Positions 38,081-47,287 of a stretch of DNA of 64,000 nucleotides are shown in pieces (position 1 is the first letter of the stretch; each line of letters starts with the position of its first letter). Location of the stretch: positions 434,001 to 498,000 of the forward strand of contig NZ_BAABFP010000008.1 in NCBI RefSeq assembly GCF_039541115.1. The letters run 5' to 3'. The translations under genes were made by a program, and so were the position numbers. Below the pieces are notes generated by a model. The model did no database searches, was not told the DNA's origin, and worked only from the letters and a program-made list of their open reading frames with translations. This DNA comes from Angustibacter luteus. GTDB lineage: Bacteria > Actinomycetota > Actinomycetes > Actinomycetales > Angustibacteraceae.

Positions 38081-40883
38081 CGCGCAGCACCTGCCCCTCG
38101 TCCACCCGGCGGCCGCGCCAGGCCACCAGACCGACCGCACTGAGCCACGCGAGCACCGCGACGGCCAGCACCCAGAGTGCGCCCACGACGTCCAGCCGCA
38201 GGTGGAACTCCGGCTCCGTGCCGCCACCGGGATCGAGCAGCCGGCCACCCAGCGGAGCGAGCAGCGCGGCCCCGAGCGCGGCGGCGAGCGAGCCGAGCAG
38301 GGTGAGCAGGGCCAGCTCGACCGCTCGGGCCCGCAGCACACCGCGTCGTCGCAGGCCCATCCGAGCCAGCATCAGGTCGGCGGCACGGGCCACGGCGGCC
38401 CGCCGTTCCGCGTACATCACGAGCACCAGCAACGCGACCAGGGCCACGCTCGCGCCGAGCGCCACCTGCGCGCCGGTGGAGCGCCGGGCGGCGACCAGGT
38501 CCGGCTGCTGGGCGACCTGCGCCATCGTGGTCATGCCCTCGGTCTTGACCCCGGCGGGGTCGGTGACGGCCCGGATGCCAGCGACGCCGTCGGCGGACCA
38601 CAGCGAGGGGAAGTAGTCCGACGGCGCCCGGTTGAACCGCCCGGAGCCGGCCGGCGGCTTGACCCTCGGGTCGAGCGCGCCGAGGTAGAGGAAGAAGCTG
38701 TCCGCCGGGACGACGACCATCCCGAGCGCGTCGTCGTGCCCGGGGAAGGCGGGGACGACGTCCAGGAACCGGACGGGGACGTCACCCTGCTCGCTCGTCA
38801 CCCCCGCGGTCTCGCCGGGCCGCGCCACGACGTCGCCGACGCCGATCGCCGGGATGGGTCCGAAGCGTTCACCGCCGCGCAGCCGCGCGGCGACGACCTC
38901 GTCCTGGCGGGCCAGCTCGCCCAGCTGCGCGCGGGCCCGGGCGAGCTCGGGCCCGGTGCCCCACGCCGCGACCTGCTCGAAGTGCGCGGGGTCGATGACC
39001 AGCAGGTCGAGGTTGCCCAGCTCGGGCGGCACGCTGACCCGGCCCCGCCAGACGATGGTGGTGCCGTCCGGCAGTGGCGGGGTGCGGGCGCCGGGGACCG
39101 CGTTCAGCGACGGCTGGGCCGAGTCGCCGGGCTGCGGCGGCGGCAGCTGGGCCGCGCCGGGGTCGAGCAGCCAGGAGACCTCGATCTCGGCGGTCGCGTC
39201 GGCCCCGGCCAGGACGGCCGTCCGGTCCGCGGTCACCGTCGTCACGGACTCGGCGGCGGCCAGTGCGTAGGCGAGCATCCCGAGCCCGGCGGCCAGCACC
39301 GTGACGACGAGGGCCCCCTGCCGTCGTCCGGCCGAGGCGCGGTTCAGCGCCAGCATCGAGGACACGCTGCGAGCCCGGCCGGCCGTCCGGTCGAGCAGGG
39401 TGAGCGCTGCCCGCCCGACCACTGCGCCGACCGCGCTGACCAGCAGCAGCGGCACCAGCAGGTCCAGCGCGCTCGGCGGCCCGGCCACGTCCGGCCGGAC
39501 CAGCAGCCCGACCGTCGCCGTCAGCGCGACCAGCAGCAGGGCGACGTCCCACGGCACACTCGATCGGCCGGGCCCGACCCGGAGCCGCTCCGCGCGCCAG
39601 GCCGCCACCAGAGCGATCCCGGCCACCAGCACGCAGCCGGCCGCGGCGGCCAACGCGGCCCGACCGGCGCCGTGGCCCAGCGCGGTGGCCGACACCGCGG
39701 CGGGCGGTCCGACGGCCCACACCGCGAGCCACGCCACCAACGGCCCGAGCACCACAGCCAGCAACGCGGCAGGCAGCACCTCGAGCGCGGCGAGACCACC
39801 GGCGGACGACGGTCGCTGCCCGAGGGCGACCCCGAGCCGCACCTCGACGGCTCGCCGGTTCGCGGTCAGCACCGCCACGCACCCTACGGCCGTCAGCCCG
39901 AGCAGCAACCCGGCCAGCAGGAGCGGGCGCGTCCACGCGACGGTCCGGACGGCAACCCGTTGGGCCTCGGCCACCAGCTTCGGCAGGCCCGAGACGACCT
40001 GCTGCCGCAAGCGGTCCGGCCGCTCGCCGGCCAAGGTGGGATCCCGCACCTGGACCTGCAGGTCGCGGATCCCGTCCACCGTCTGCTGGGCCTCGACCAG
40101 GGTCGGCGTCACCGGGTCGAGCTGGGACTCGACCGCATAGAGCAGCTCGTCACCGATCGGGGCGGCCAGGGCGGCGGCACCGGCGACGTCGGTGACCAGC
40201 AGGTACGCGGGCAGGACGCCGAACTCGCTGTCCACCGGCAGCGAGGCCCGCCGGTACGTCCAGCGGTGCGTGCCGGGCGGGTCCTTCGGCGTCCGGCCGT
40301 CCGGTCCGACCGCGTAGATGCCGGCGACCGTGGACGGGGTCGAGCGGTCCCGGAAGCGGGTGTCGAGGCCGACCGTGATCGGGTCGCCGGGCCGCACGGA
40401 CAGGCTGTCCGCCAACGGTTCCGGCAGCCAGACGCCGCTGGCCGCAGCACCCGGTGCGGTCGCGACGGGGACCAACGAGTGGACGAGGTCGTCGTCCCCG
40501 TAGAGCCGGGCGCGCTCGCGGTCACCGCCCGCACTCACGTACGGCTGCAGCAGGGACTCCAGCGGTCGGGTCTCCACCGAGACGGAGGCGGCCGTGACGG
40601 CGCTCGGCCCGAGCCCGGGGACGTCGTCCAGCGCCCCGTTGAGCAGGCCCCGGCCGGGGATGCCGGTACCGCCGACGAGCCGGACGACGGGAGCGTCCGC
40701 AGCGACCGCGTCGGCCGGGACGGCGGCCAGCTGGTCGGCCAGGGCGGCGTCCCCCGCGGCCGAACCGAACAGCGGCTCGGCGGCCGCGGCCGCGGTGGCG
40801 AGGGTGAACGCCGCCAGCACGAGCAGGCCCCAGACCCCGCTGCGGACGGCGCGCAGCGGGGCGCGTCGTACCAACGGGTCCAT
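38070..40883 (-). CDS. Large FtsX-like permease
   Basis: 937 residues. TM1 near residues 13-35 (SGVWGLLVLAAFTLATAAAAAEPLFG), a large extracytoplasmic domain, a helix group at about 315-530 with an FtsX domain, a second extracytoplasmic region (about 545-760), and a last FtsX-type helix group (about 775-920, GAQVALGASVALVALLVLVMYAERRAAVARA). This is the MacB/LolE-like mechanotransmission exporter design with two FtsX modules in one chain. TAGGGT (40895-40890, minus) lies 6 nt before the ATG, so it is probably leaderless. First gene of the exporter operon. Cargo unknown. Confidence 0.88.
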   Translation of the reverse strand: MDPLVRRAPLRAVRSGVWGLLVLAAFTLATAAAAAEPLFGSAAGDAALADQLAAVPADAVAADAPVVRLVGGTGIPGRGLLNGALDDVPGLGPSAVTAASVSVETRPLESLLQPYVSAGGDRERARLYGDDDLVHSLVPVATAPGAAASGVWLPEPLADSLSVRPGDPITVGLDTRFRDRSTPSTVAGIYAVGPDGRTPKDPPGTHRWTYRRASLPVDSEFGVLPAYLLVTDVAGAAALAAPIGDELLYAVESQLDPVTPTLVEAQQTVDGIRDLQVQVRDPTLAGERPDRLRQQVVSGLPKLVAEAQRVAVRTVAWTRPLLLAGLLLGLTAVGCVAVLTANRRAVEVRLGVALGQRPSSAGGLAALEVLPAALLAVVLGPLVAWLAVWAVGPPAAVSATALGHGAGRAALAAAAGCVLVAGIALVAAWRAERLRVGPGRSSVPWDVALLLVALTATVGLLVRPDVAGPPSALDLLVPLLLVSAVGAVVGRAALTLLDRTAGRARSVSSMLALNRASAGRRQGALVVTVLAAGLGMLAYALAAAESVTTVTADRTAVLAGADATAEIEVSWLLDPGAAQLPPPQPGDSAQPSLNAVPGARTPPLPDGTTIVWRGRVSVPPELGNLDLLVIDPAHFEQVAAWGTGPELARARAQLGELARQDEVVAARLRGGERFGPIPAIGVGDVVARPGETAGVTSEQGDVPVRFLDVVPAFPGHDDALGMVVVPADSFFLYLGALDPRVKPPAGSGRFNRAPSDYFPSLWSADGVAGIRAVTDPAGVKTEGMTTMAQVAQQPDLVAARRSTGAQVALGASVALVALLVLVMYAERRAAVARAADLMLARMGLRRRGVLRARAVELALLTLLGSLAAALGAALLAPLGGRLLDPGGGTEPEFHLRLDVVGALWVLAVAVLAWLSAVGLVAWRGRRVDEGQVLRDAE

Positions 40884-40952
40884 CCGGTGACCCTAGAGCC
40901 GCAACGACCCTCTCGGCTACGGCTCGCCGCCGCGCCGCCCAGCCCAGGGCCC

Positions 40953-41624
40953 TCAGAGGCCGGCGAGGCCCTTGCCGACGAGCACCACGCCGATCACCAG
41001 CAGCAGCACGCTCATCACCGCGACGTTGTTGGCCTGCAACCAGACCTTGAGCTCGTCCAGCGGGTCACGCATGCGCTCCTTGGCGACGGCGTACCCGATC
41101 ACCGGCACCGCCACCGTGCAGGACGCCAGCACGATGAACACGACGGTCGCGACGACGACGTCCCCGCTCGGCAGGGTGCTGCCGCCGAGGGCGGCACCGG
41201 CCGCGATGCACATCAGCAGGTTCTTCGGGTTGATGGCGGCGAGCGCGAACCCCAGCAGCAGGGCGCGCACGAGGGTGAACGAGTCGATCGCCGACATCCA
41301 CTTGGGCAGCGTCGCGGGCTCGTCGCCCTTGGGCCGGCTGCGCCACTGCCGGACGGCCAGCAGCAGGAGCAGCACCCCGAGGATCAGCTTGATCCAGGAC
41401 GACGTGGTCGAGGGGTCGGAGCCGGCCTCCAGGCCGGACGTCTCGGCGATCACCAGGAAGACGACGGTCGCGACCGTGATGCCGAGCACCCAGCCGATCA
41501 GGAACCCCACGCTCGTGCCGCCCGCCTTGGGCGCGAGCAGCATCAGGATCGTCGCGATGATCGGGATGGGGCTGATCGCCACCCCGACCGCGTACGGCAG
41601 TAGGTCCCCGATGAGCGCGGTCAT
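40953..41624 (-). CDS. GAP-family (LysE-like) membrane protein
   Basis: 223 residues with six membrane helices. It starts LIGDLLPYAVGVAISPIPIIATILMLLAPKAGGTSVGFLIGWVLGI, the hallmark of the Sap/GAP family (Mycobacterium Sap exports or assists glycolipid transport). INPKNLLMCIAAGAALGG is the second conserved loop. GGGAG precedes the ATG. It lies 28 bp downstream of the antiporter gene in the same direction, a probable operon. Confidence 0.82.
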   Translation of the reverse strand: MTALIGDLLPYAVGVAISPIPIIATILMLLAPKAGGTSVGFLIGWVLGITVATVVFLVIAETSGLEAGSDPSTTSSWIKLILGVLLLLLAVRQWRSRPKGDEPATLPKWMSAIDSFTLVRALLLGFALAAINPKNLLMCIAAGAALGGSTLPSGDVVVATVVFIVLASCTVAVPVIGYAVAKERMRDPLDELKVWLQANNVAVMSVLLLVIGVVLVGKGLAGL

Positions 41625-41652
41625 GTGGTCTCCCTAGGTCTGCCGGGCATGG

Positions 41653-42861
41653 TCAGGCTCCGTCGGCGGGCTCGTAGTCGGCGTTCGCCGGACGCAGCCG
41701 GCCGGCCAGCAACGGCAGCACGAGCACCGAGATCATCGCGGCGGTCACCAGCACGGACGCCATGGCGGGTGACATGAGCTTGTCGTCCACCCCGATACCG
41801 GTCATCACCACGACCAGCGGCAGCGCGGTGGCGGAGTACAGGGCGAGCGCCTTGACGTCGGCGGCGTCGAGCACGGGGCGGTAGAGCCACAGCATCGGTC
41901 CGCCACGCACGAGCAGGAAGGCACCCAGGGCGACGGGCAGCAGCAGCAGGTAGAGCGGCTGCTCGATGAGCGCCTGCAGGTCCAGCCGGACCCCGCTCAT
42001 CACGAAGAAGATCGGCACCAGGAAGCCGAAGCCGACGGCCTCGAGCTTCGACTCCAGCACCTCGACCTCCTCGCGCGGGCTGCTCGCGAGGAAGAGCCGC
42101 AGGATGATCCCGGCGGTGAACGCGCCGAGCAGGAAGTCGAGGTCGAACGCCGTCGCGACCCAGACCAGCAGGATGCAGAGCAGGATGCCGACCCGGACGC
42201 CGAGCTGCGCGCTGGTGGTCAGCGTCTCGCCGACCATCCGGATCACCCGCGGGGTACGGCTGCGCAGCGCCAGCCACACCACCACCAGTGCGGCCGCGAC
42301 GAACAGCAGCAGCACCCCGGCGGTCTCCACCGGGCGGTCCGACGCCAGGAAGAGCGAGAGCCCGATCAGCGGGCAGAACTCGCCGATGGCACCGGCCGCC
42401 AGCACGAACGGCCCGAAGGAGGTCTCGAGCTCGCCACGGTCGCGCAGGATCGGCAGCAACGTGCCGACCGCCGTGGTCGTCACGATCAGACCGAGTGCGA
42501 CACCTTGGACCGACAGGTGCCCGGACACCGTCGCCGTGACCAGCCCGATCACCAGACCGATGGCCAGCGAGACGCCCCAGCTGCGCAGCCCCAGGCTGAC
42601 CGGCAGGCCGCGGATCTTGGCGAAGTCGATCTCGTAGCCGGCCAGGAACATCAGCAGGGCGAGGCCGAGGTTGGACAACCCCGAGATGGCGGTGGAGTCC
42701 TGCACCCAGCCCAGCAGGTCCGGCCCGACCACGATGCCCAGCACGAGCTCGAGCACGACGGTCGGCACCAGCAGCACCGGACGCAACCGGTCGGCGAGCA
42801 GCGGCGCCGCCACCGCAACCGAGAGCAGGACGACGAGGTTGCGCAGCACGTCGACGTCCAC
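41653..42861 (-). CDS. CPA2-family cation:proton antiporter
   Basis: About 402 residues with some 12 membrane helices. VVLELVLGIVVGPDLLG and LGLALLMFLAGYEIDFAKIRG match the Na_H_Exchanger (KefB/GerN) N-terminal half. GVALGLIVTTTAVGTLLPILRD and FLLGAFTAGIILRL mark the ion pathway. No regulatory TrkA domain. The start is one of several in-frame GTGs, and 42861 has GGAGG at 5 nt. Likely exchanges K+ or Na+ for H+. Divergent from the decarboxylase gene. Confidence 0.87.
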   Translation of the reverse strand: MDVDVLRNLVVLLSVAVAAPLLADRLRPVLLVPTVVLELVLGIVVGPDLLGWVQDSTAISGLSNLGLALLMFLAGYEIDFAKIRGLPVSLGLRSWGVSLAIGLVIGLVTATVSGHLSVQGVALGLIVTTTAVGTLLPILRDRGELETSFGPFVLAAGAIGEFCPLIGLSLFLASDRPVETAGVLLLFVAAALVVVWLALRSRTPRVIRMVGETLTTSAQLGVRVGILLCILLVWVATAFDLDFLLGAFTAGIILRLFLASSPREEVEVLESKLEAVGFGFLVPIFFVMSGVRLDLQALIEQPLYLLLLPVALGAFLLVRGGPMLWLYRPVLDAADVKALALYSATALPLVVVMTGIGVDDKLMSPAMASVLVTAAMISVLVLPLLAGRLRPANADYEPADGA

Positions 42862-43043
42862 GTCCACCTCCGGCCGCTGGGCGGCCGGCGTCGGCCCCGG
42901 CCCGCTCCTGTGTCTAGTGCACGGCCCCGCCGCGCACAAGGACCCTCGCAGCGAGGGCGCCCGGGCGGTATCACGCGCCGGTTCCGGCGGCTCCTTCCCG
43001 GTGAGACGCCGCGACGCGGCGTGCCGCCCGCCGGAGGCCTCCC
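42862..43043. promoter_or_regulatory. Divergent intergenic region with leader hairpin
   Basis: The 182-bp gap between the antiporter and the decarboxylase holds a hairpin ACGCCGC-GAC-GCGGCGT (43006-43022) followed by GGAGG (43034-43038) just before the ATG at 43044. A further GC-rich segment at 42950-43000 could fold, but I cannot match it to a known riboswitch. No clear TANNNT promoter was identified for either gene. Confidence 0.4.
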
Positions 43044-44198
43044 ATGCAGACCCTGCCCGCCGTGACCGCGTCCGCCCTCGCGTCCAGCCCGCTCGACCGG
43101 GGCGGCGACCGCACTCCGGTCGTCCGGGTCGACACCGCTGAGGTCGCTCGGCAGCACGCGCTGCTCACGGCCGCGCTGCCCGGCGTCCGGCTGCACTACG
43201 CGGTGAAGGCCAACCCCGCGCACCAGGTGCTGCGCACCCTGGCCGAGCTCGGCTGCCGGTGGGACGTCGCGAGCCCGGGTGAGATCGACGCGGTGCTGTG
43301 CGCCGGCGGCGACCCCGCGGACATGTCCTACGGCAACACGGTCAAGCGGGCCGCCGACATCGCCTACGCGTTCGCCGCCGGGGTACGCCGGTTCACCTTC
43401 GACGCCGTGGGCGAGCTGAACAAGCTCACCGAGCACGCGCCGGGCAGCACGGTGATGGTCCGGATCAGCACGTCCGGGGCGGGGGCCGACTGGGCGCTCG
43501 GCGGCAAGTTCGGCTGCCCGCCGGACGTCGCCGCGCGGCTGCTGGAGCAGGCCGTGCGGGCCGGGCACCGGGTGGGCGTCGCCTTCCACGTCGGCAGCCA
43601 GCAGCGCGACCCGCAGGCGTGGGACGAGCCGCTGGCCACCACGTCCGCGCTGCGGCGGGTCGTCCGCGCGTGCGGCGCCGACCTGGCCGTGGTGGACCTC
43701 GGCGGCGGGCTGCCCGCCTCGACGCTCGAGCCGACCCGTGGGCTGGCCGACTACGGCGCCGCCATCACGGCCTCCCTGCACCGCCACCTGGGGCCGGACC
43801 TCCCCGAGGTGATGGCCGAGCCGGGCCGGGCGATGGTCGCCGACGCCGGCACGCTGGACACCGAGGTCGTCCTGGTCAGCGAGCGCTCGGGGGTGCCGTG
43901 GGTGTACCTGGACGCCGGGGTGTTCACCGGGCTGGTCGAGACGGTGGGCGAGGCCATCCGCTACCGGATCGAGGCGCTGCGGGACGGCGCGCCGCTGCTC
44001 GGCCCGACGCGTCCGGTGGTGCTGGCCGGTCCGACCTGCGACAGCCTGGACGTCCTCTACGCCGAGCACCGCTATCCGCTGCCGGCCGACCTGCGTCCCG
44101 GTGACCGGCTGCGGCTGCACTCCGCCGGCGCGTACACGGCGTCCTACTCCACCATCGGGTTCAACGGCTTCGCGCCGCTGCGCGAGGAGTTCCGGTGA
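43044..44198 (+). CDS. Ornithine/diamino-acid decarboxylase, PLP fold-type III
   Basis: 384 residues of the alanine-racemase-like decarboxylase family. The PLP lysine is Lys55 in LHYAVKANP. AFHVGSQQRDP, VVDLGGGLPAS and EPGRAMVADAG form the PLP phosphate and substrate sites. Cys332-Asp333 in GPTCDSLDVLY match the active-site pair of ornithine decarboxylase, favouring ornithine or a similar diamine precursor over diaminopimelate. Product would be putrescine or cadaverine. The next gene is an MFS transporter coupled by GTGA, possibly exporting the product. Confidence 0.85.
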   Translation: MQTLPAVTASALASSPLDRGGDRTPVVRVDTAEVARQHALLTAALPGVRLHYAVKANPAHQVLRTLAELGCRWDVASPGEIDAVLCAGGDPADMSYGNTVKRAADIAYAFAAGVRRFTFDAVGELNKLTEHAPGSTVMVRISTSGAGADWALGGKFGCPPDVAARLLEQAVRAGHRVGVAFHVGSQQRDPQAWDEPLATTSALRRVVRACGADLAVVDLGGGLPASTLEPTRGLADYGAAITASLHRHLGPDLPEVMAEPGRAMVADAGTLDTEVVLVSERSGVPWVYLDAGVFTGLVETVGEAIRYRIEALRDGAPLLGPTRPVVLAGPTCDSLDVLYAEHRYPLPADLRPGDRLRLHSAGAYTASYSTIGFNGFAPLREEFR

Positions 44199-45475
44199 CC
44201 GCGCCGGCGGTCGACGCGGCGGCGCTCGAGCACGGCGGCGTCGCCGCGCCCGAGGCAGCCGGCGAACCGGCCCGGTTCCGCGGCGCGCTGGCCTCCCGGA
44301 GCCTGCGCGGTCTGGTGGTCGCGCACAGCCTCGGCACCGCGGCGCAGCTGGCGCTCACCCTCGCCGTGGGCCTGGAGGTGCTCAGCCGGACGACGTCCGG
44401 CATCTGGGTCTCCATCGCCGTGGCGCTCGGCTTCGCGCCGTACGCCGTCTTCTCCGGCGCGGCCGGCGCACTGGCGGACCGCTGGTCCGCACCCGCGGTG
44501 ATCGGTGCCACCGTCGCGGTGCGCGGCGCGACCTCCGCCGCGGTCACCGCCGGCATCGTGCTCGACTGGTCCACCCCGGTGCTGGTGCTGCTGGCCGCGG
44601 TGACGGCGGTGTGCGCGACGCCGTCCTACCCGGCCACCGCCGCGGCCACCCCGCAGTGCGTGCCGGCCGGGCAGCTCCCGGCGGCGAACGCGTTGGTCAC
44701 CGCCGCGGAGAACGTGGTGTGGCTGGCCGGTCCCGGCCTGCTCGGGCTGCTGATGCTGGTGGGCCGCAGCACCGCGGTGGCGACGGGGGTGTCGACGCTG
44801 TGCTTCGTCCTGGCCACGGTCGTGGCGGCACGGGTACGGCTGCCGCGCCGGGCCGCGCACCCTGCGTCGTGGTGGCGGGCGATGGGCGAGGGGCTGCACG
44901 CCGTCTACGCGGACCGGGCGGTGCGGGTGCCGATGACGGTCGCGGTGATCGACAACTTCCTCTACGGCTTCCTGCTGGTGGCGATGATGCTGACCGCGGT
45001 GGCGTCCTTCGGGTTGCTCAACGGGGCGCTGACCTGCGGCGCGCTGGCCGCGCTCACCGTGGTCAACCGGTGCGCGGGCCACGGGCGGTCGCGGGTCGTG
45101 CTGATGGTGGTGATGACCTGCCTGTGCGGCAGCGTCGCCGCCTTCGCGGTGGTGGGCGCCACCGCCGCGACCCTGTCGATGCTCGCCGTGGCGGGCGCCG
45201 GGACCATGGTCGCCGAGGTCGTCGCGGTCACCATGCTGCAGCGCGCGGCACGGCCCGACGTCCTGGCGCGGGTGTTCGGGGTGTTCGACCAGGTCAACGT
45301 CGGCGCGATCGCGCTGGGCTCGTTCGCCGCGGGCCAGCTGTCCGCCGCCGTCGGCGTCCGGCCCGCGACGCTCGCCGTCTGCGCGCTGTGCCTGGTCGCG
45401 ACCGCGCTCACGCTCGGCCTCGGCCGACGCCGTCGACGCGAGGCGCAGCCGATCCCGTCCCAACAGCCCGGCTGA
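44195..45475 (+). CDS. MFS transporter
   Basis: 426 residues with about 12 membrane helices and MFS_3-type features: SLRGLVVAHSLGTAAQLALTLAVGLEVLSRTTSG at TM1 and ALGFAPYAVFSGAAGALADRW as the A-motif region. It ends in a basic RRRRREAQ tail. A GTGA overlap couples it to the decarboxylase. Probably an exporter of the amine or of an unrelated drug. Substrate unknown. Confidence 0.83.
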   Translation: MTAPAVDAAALEHGGVAAPEAAGEPARFRGALASRSLRGLVVAHSLGTAAQLALTLAVGLEVLSRTTSGIWVSIAVALGFAPYAVFSGAAGALADRWSAPAVIGATVAVRGATSAAVTAGIVLDWSTPVLVLLAAVTAVCATPSYPATAAATPQCVPAGQLPAANALVTAAENVVWLAGPGLLGLLMLVGRSTAVATGVSTLCFVLATVVAARVRLPRRAAHPASWWRAMGEGLHAVYADRAVRVPMTVAVIDNFLYGFLLVAMMLTAVASFGLLNGALTCGALAALTVVNRCAGHGRSRVVLMVVMTCLCGSVAAFAVVGATAATLSMLAVAGAGTMVAEVVAVTMLQRAARPDVLARVFGVFDQVNVGAIALGSFAAGQLSAAVGVRPATLAVCALCLVATALTLGLGRRRRREAQPIPSQQPG

Positions 45476-45494
45476 TGCGCCGGGGCTGCGACCG

Positions 45495-46970
45495 CTAGGT
45501 CTGCGCCGGCGCGCTGGCCGGCCGCCGGCTCCGGACGTCGCCGCTCATGTCCTCGAGCTCGATGCCCTTGGTCTCGCTGATCTTCCACAGCACGAAGAAG
45601 AACGAGAGCACCGCGAAGCCGGTGTACAGCCCGTAGGCGAGCACCAGCGAGACCGACGACAGCGGCGGGAACGTCGTGGTGACCACGAAGTTCGTCAGCC
45701 ACTGGGCCGCTGCGGCGACCGAGAGCGCGGCGCCGCGGATCCGGTTCGGGAACATCTCGCCGAGCAGCACCCACACGACCGGTCCCCAGGTCGCCCCGAA
45801 CGAGACGACGAACAGGTTCGCGCCGACCAGCGCGATGCCGTTCCACGGCGACCCGAGCTGCGGGGTCTGGGTACCGTCCGACGCCGTCGTCATCACGGCC
45901 TGGGTGAAGGCGAGCGTCATCGCACCCAGCGACACGGCCATGCCGACCGACCCGACGAGCAGCAGGATCCGGCGTCCGATCTTGTCCACCAGCAGGATCG
46001 CGATGACGGTCACCGCGACGTTGGTGACCGAGGTGATGACCGAGATGACGAACGAGTTGGACTCGGAGAAGCCGACCGCCTGCCACAGGGTCGTCGAGTA
46101 GTAGAAGATCACGTTGATGCCGACCAGCTGCTGGAAGGCAGAGAGCGCGATGCCCACCCAGACGATCGGCATCAGCCCGAAGGTGTTGCCGCGCAGGTCC
46201 TTGGTGGACGGCGTGTGCTCGCGGTCGATGGTCTTCTGGATCTCCTCGACCTTCTTCTCCGGGGCGCGCATGCCGACCCAGCGACGCAGCACCTCGGTCG
46301 CCTTCTTCAGCTCACCGGTCGCCACCAGGTAGCGCGGGGACTCGGGGATCTGCAACGCCAGGATCCCGTAGACGGCCGACGGGACGACGCCGACGATGAA
46401 CATCCAGCGCCACGCCTGCAGGCCGAAGATCACGTCGTTCGCGCCGCCGGCGGTGTTGGCCCAGAAGGCGTCCGAGAGCAGCGCGACGAAGATGCCGATG
46501 GTGATCGCGAGCTGCTGCAACGACCCCAGCCGGCCGCGCATCGACGCCGGCGCGATCTCGGCGATGTACGCCGGCGCGATGACCGAGGCGATACCGATGC
46601 CCAGGCCGCCGACGAGCCGCCAGAACGCCAGGTCCCACACCGAGAAGGCGAACCCGGCGCCGAGCGAGCTGACGAAGAAGAGGATCGCGCCGATCAGCAT
46701 GACCCGGGTACGGCCCCACTTGTCCGCCCAGCGGCCGGCGTACCAGGCGCCGGCGGCGCACCCGAGCAGGGCGATCGCGACGACGAATCCGGTCACGAAC
46801 GAGGACAGCTCGAAGTTGTCCTCAACGGCGTCGACCGCGCCGTTGATGACCGAGCTGTCGAAGCCGAACAAGAAGCCGCCCATCGCCGCGGCGATGGACA
46901 GCATCACCACTTTGCCGTGGTGCTCGCTCAGTTGAGGTGCGGGACTGGAGTCACCGGTGACGTCAGACAT
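45495..46970 (-). CDS. Sugar-porter family MFS symporter
   Basis: 491 residues with 12 helices. Sugar-porter signatures in order: GGFLFGFDSSVINGAV, GRWADKWGRTRVM, RLVGGLGIGIASVIAPAYIAEIAPASMRGRLGSLQQLAITIG, PESPRYL, QQLVGINVIFYYSTTLW, DKIGRR, and GPVVWVLLGEMFPNRIRG. The QQLxGxNxxxYY motif indicates hexose or pentose:H+ symport. Transcribed alone. Confidence 0.92.
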   Translation of the reverse strand: MSDVTGDSSPAPQLSEHHGKVVMLSIAAAMGGFLFGFDSSVINGAVDAVEDNFELSSFVTGFVVAIALLGCAAGAWYAGRWADKWGRTRVMLIGAILFFVSSLGAGFAFSVWDLAFWRLVGGLGIGIASVIAPAYIAEIAPASMRGRLGSLQQLAITIGIFVALLSDAFWANTAGGANDVIFGLQAWRWMFIVGVVPSAVYGILALQIPESPRYLVATGELKKATEVLRRWVGMRAPEKKVEEIQKTIDREHTPSTKDLRGNTFGLMPIVWVGIALSAFQQLVGINVIFYYSTTLWQAVGFSESNSFVISVITSVTNVAVTVIAILLVDKIGRRILLLVGSVGMAVSLGAMTLAFTQAVMTTASDGTQTPQLGSPWNGIALVGANLFVVSFGATWGPVVWVLLGEMFPNRIRGAALSVAAAAQWLTNFVVTTTFPPLSSVSLVLAYGLYTGFAVLSFFFVLWKISETKGIELEDMSGDVRSRRPASAPAQT

Positions 46971-47287
46971 GCGGACATGTCTACGCCCAACCGGCCGGGT
47001 CGGCCACCGCAGCGATCATGGTGCCCGACGTGACGGGGGTCTCCCGTGGTGTGGTCAGGGGCACCCCGCAGGGCCGGTAGACTGGACGACGTCGGCGCGC
47101 GCCGTCCGAACGCACTGGTTTAAAGCCAGGGCGGACGACGGCCCCCAGGCTTTCACTCGGCGCTCCGACACCCCACCGGCCAGCGACCTGCTGTCGACCG
47201 GTGCCGAGGGTGCACCTGGAGCGCCCGGCGTCGACGCCCCCGCGACGAAGCGGTTGCGTGCGCCAGTGTCATGAAACGAGCACTTCT
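46971..47287 (+). promoter_or_regulatory. Promoter and long structured leader of the DEAD-box helicase
   Basis: TAGACT at 47078-47083 is a good -10, implying a leader of about 200 nt from near 47090. It contains CTGG-TTTAAAG-CCAG (47115-47129) nested in a longer pairing of GCCGTCCG (47101-47108) with CGGACGACGGC (47132-47142). The AT-rich TTTAAA loop is striking in this GC-rich DNA. A 24-codon ORF (ATG at 47271, MKRALLCPRTT...) overlaps the helicase start in another frame. The rest, toward the sugar porter, shows only that gene's own upstream sequence. Confidence 0.55.

Noticed and set aside
38202-41603. 1133-codon plus-strand open frame opposite the FtsX permease
   Set aside because: Composition (Gly, Arg, Gln, Asp, His) is that of an antisense shadow. 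The permease and GAP protein on the minus strand have real membrane helices.
43006-43022. Hairpin before the decarboxylase as a riboswitch
   Set aside because: Only a single simple stem is clear. No conserved aptamer pattern could be matched by eye.
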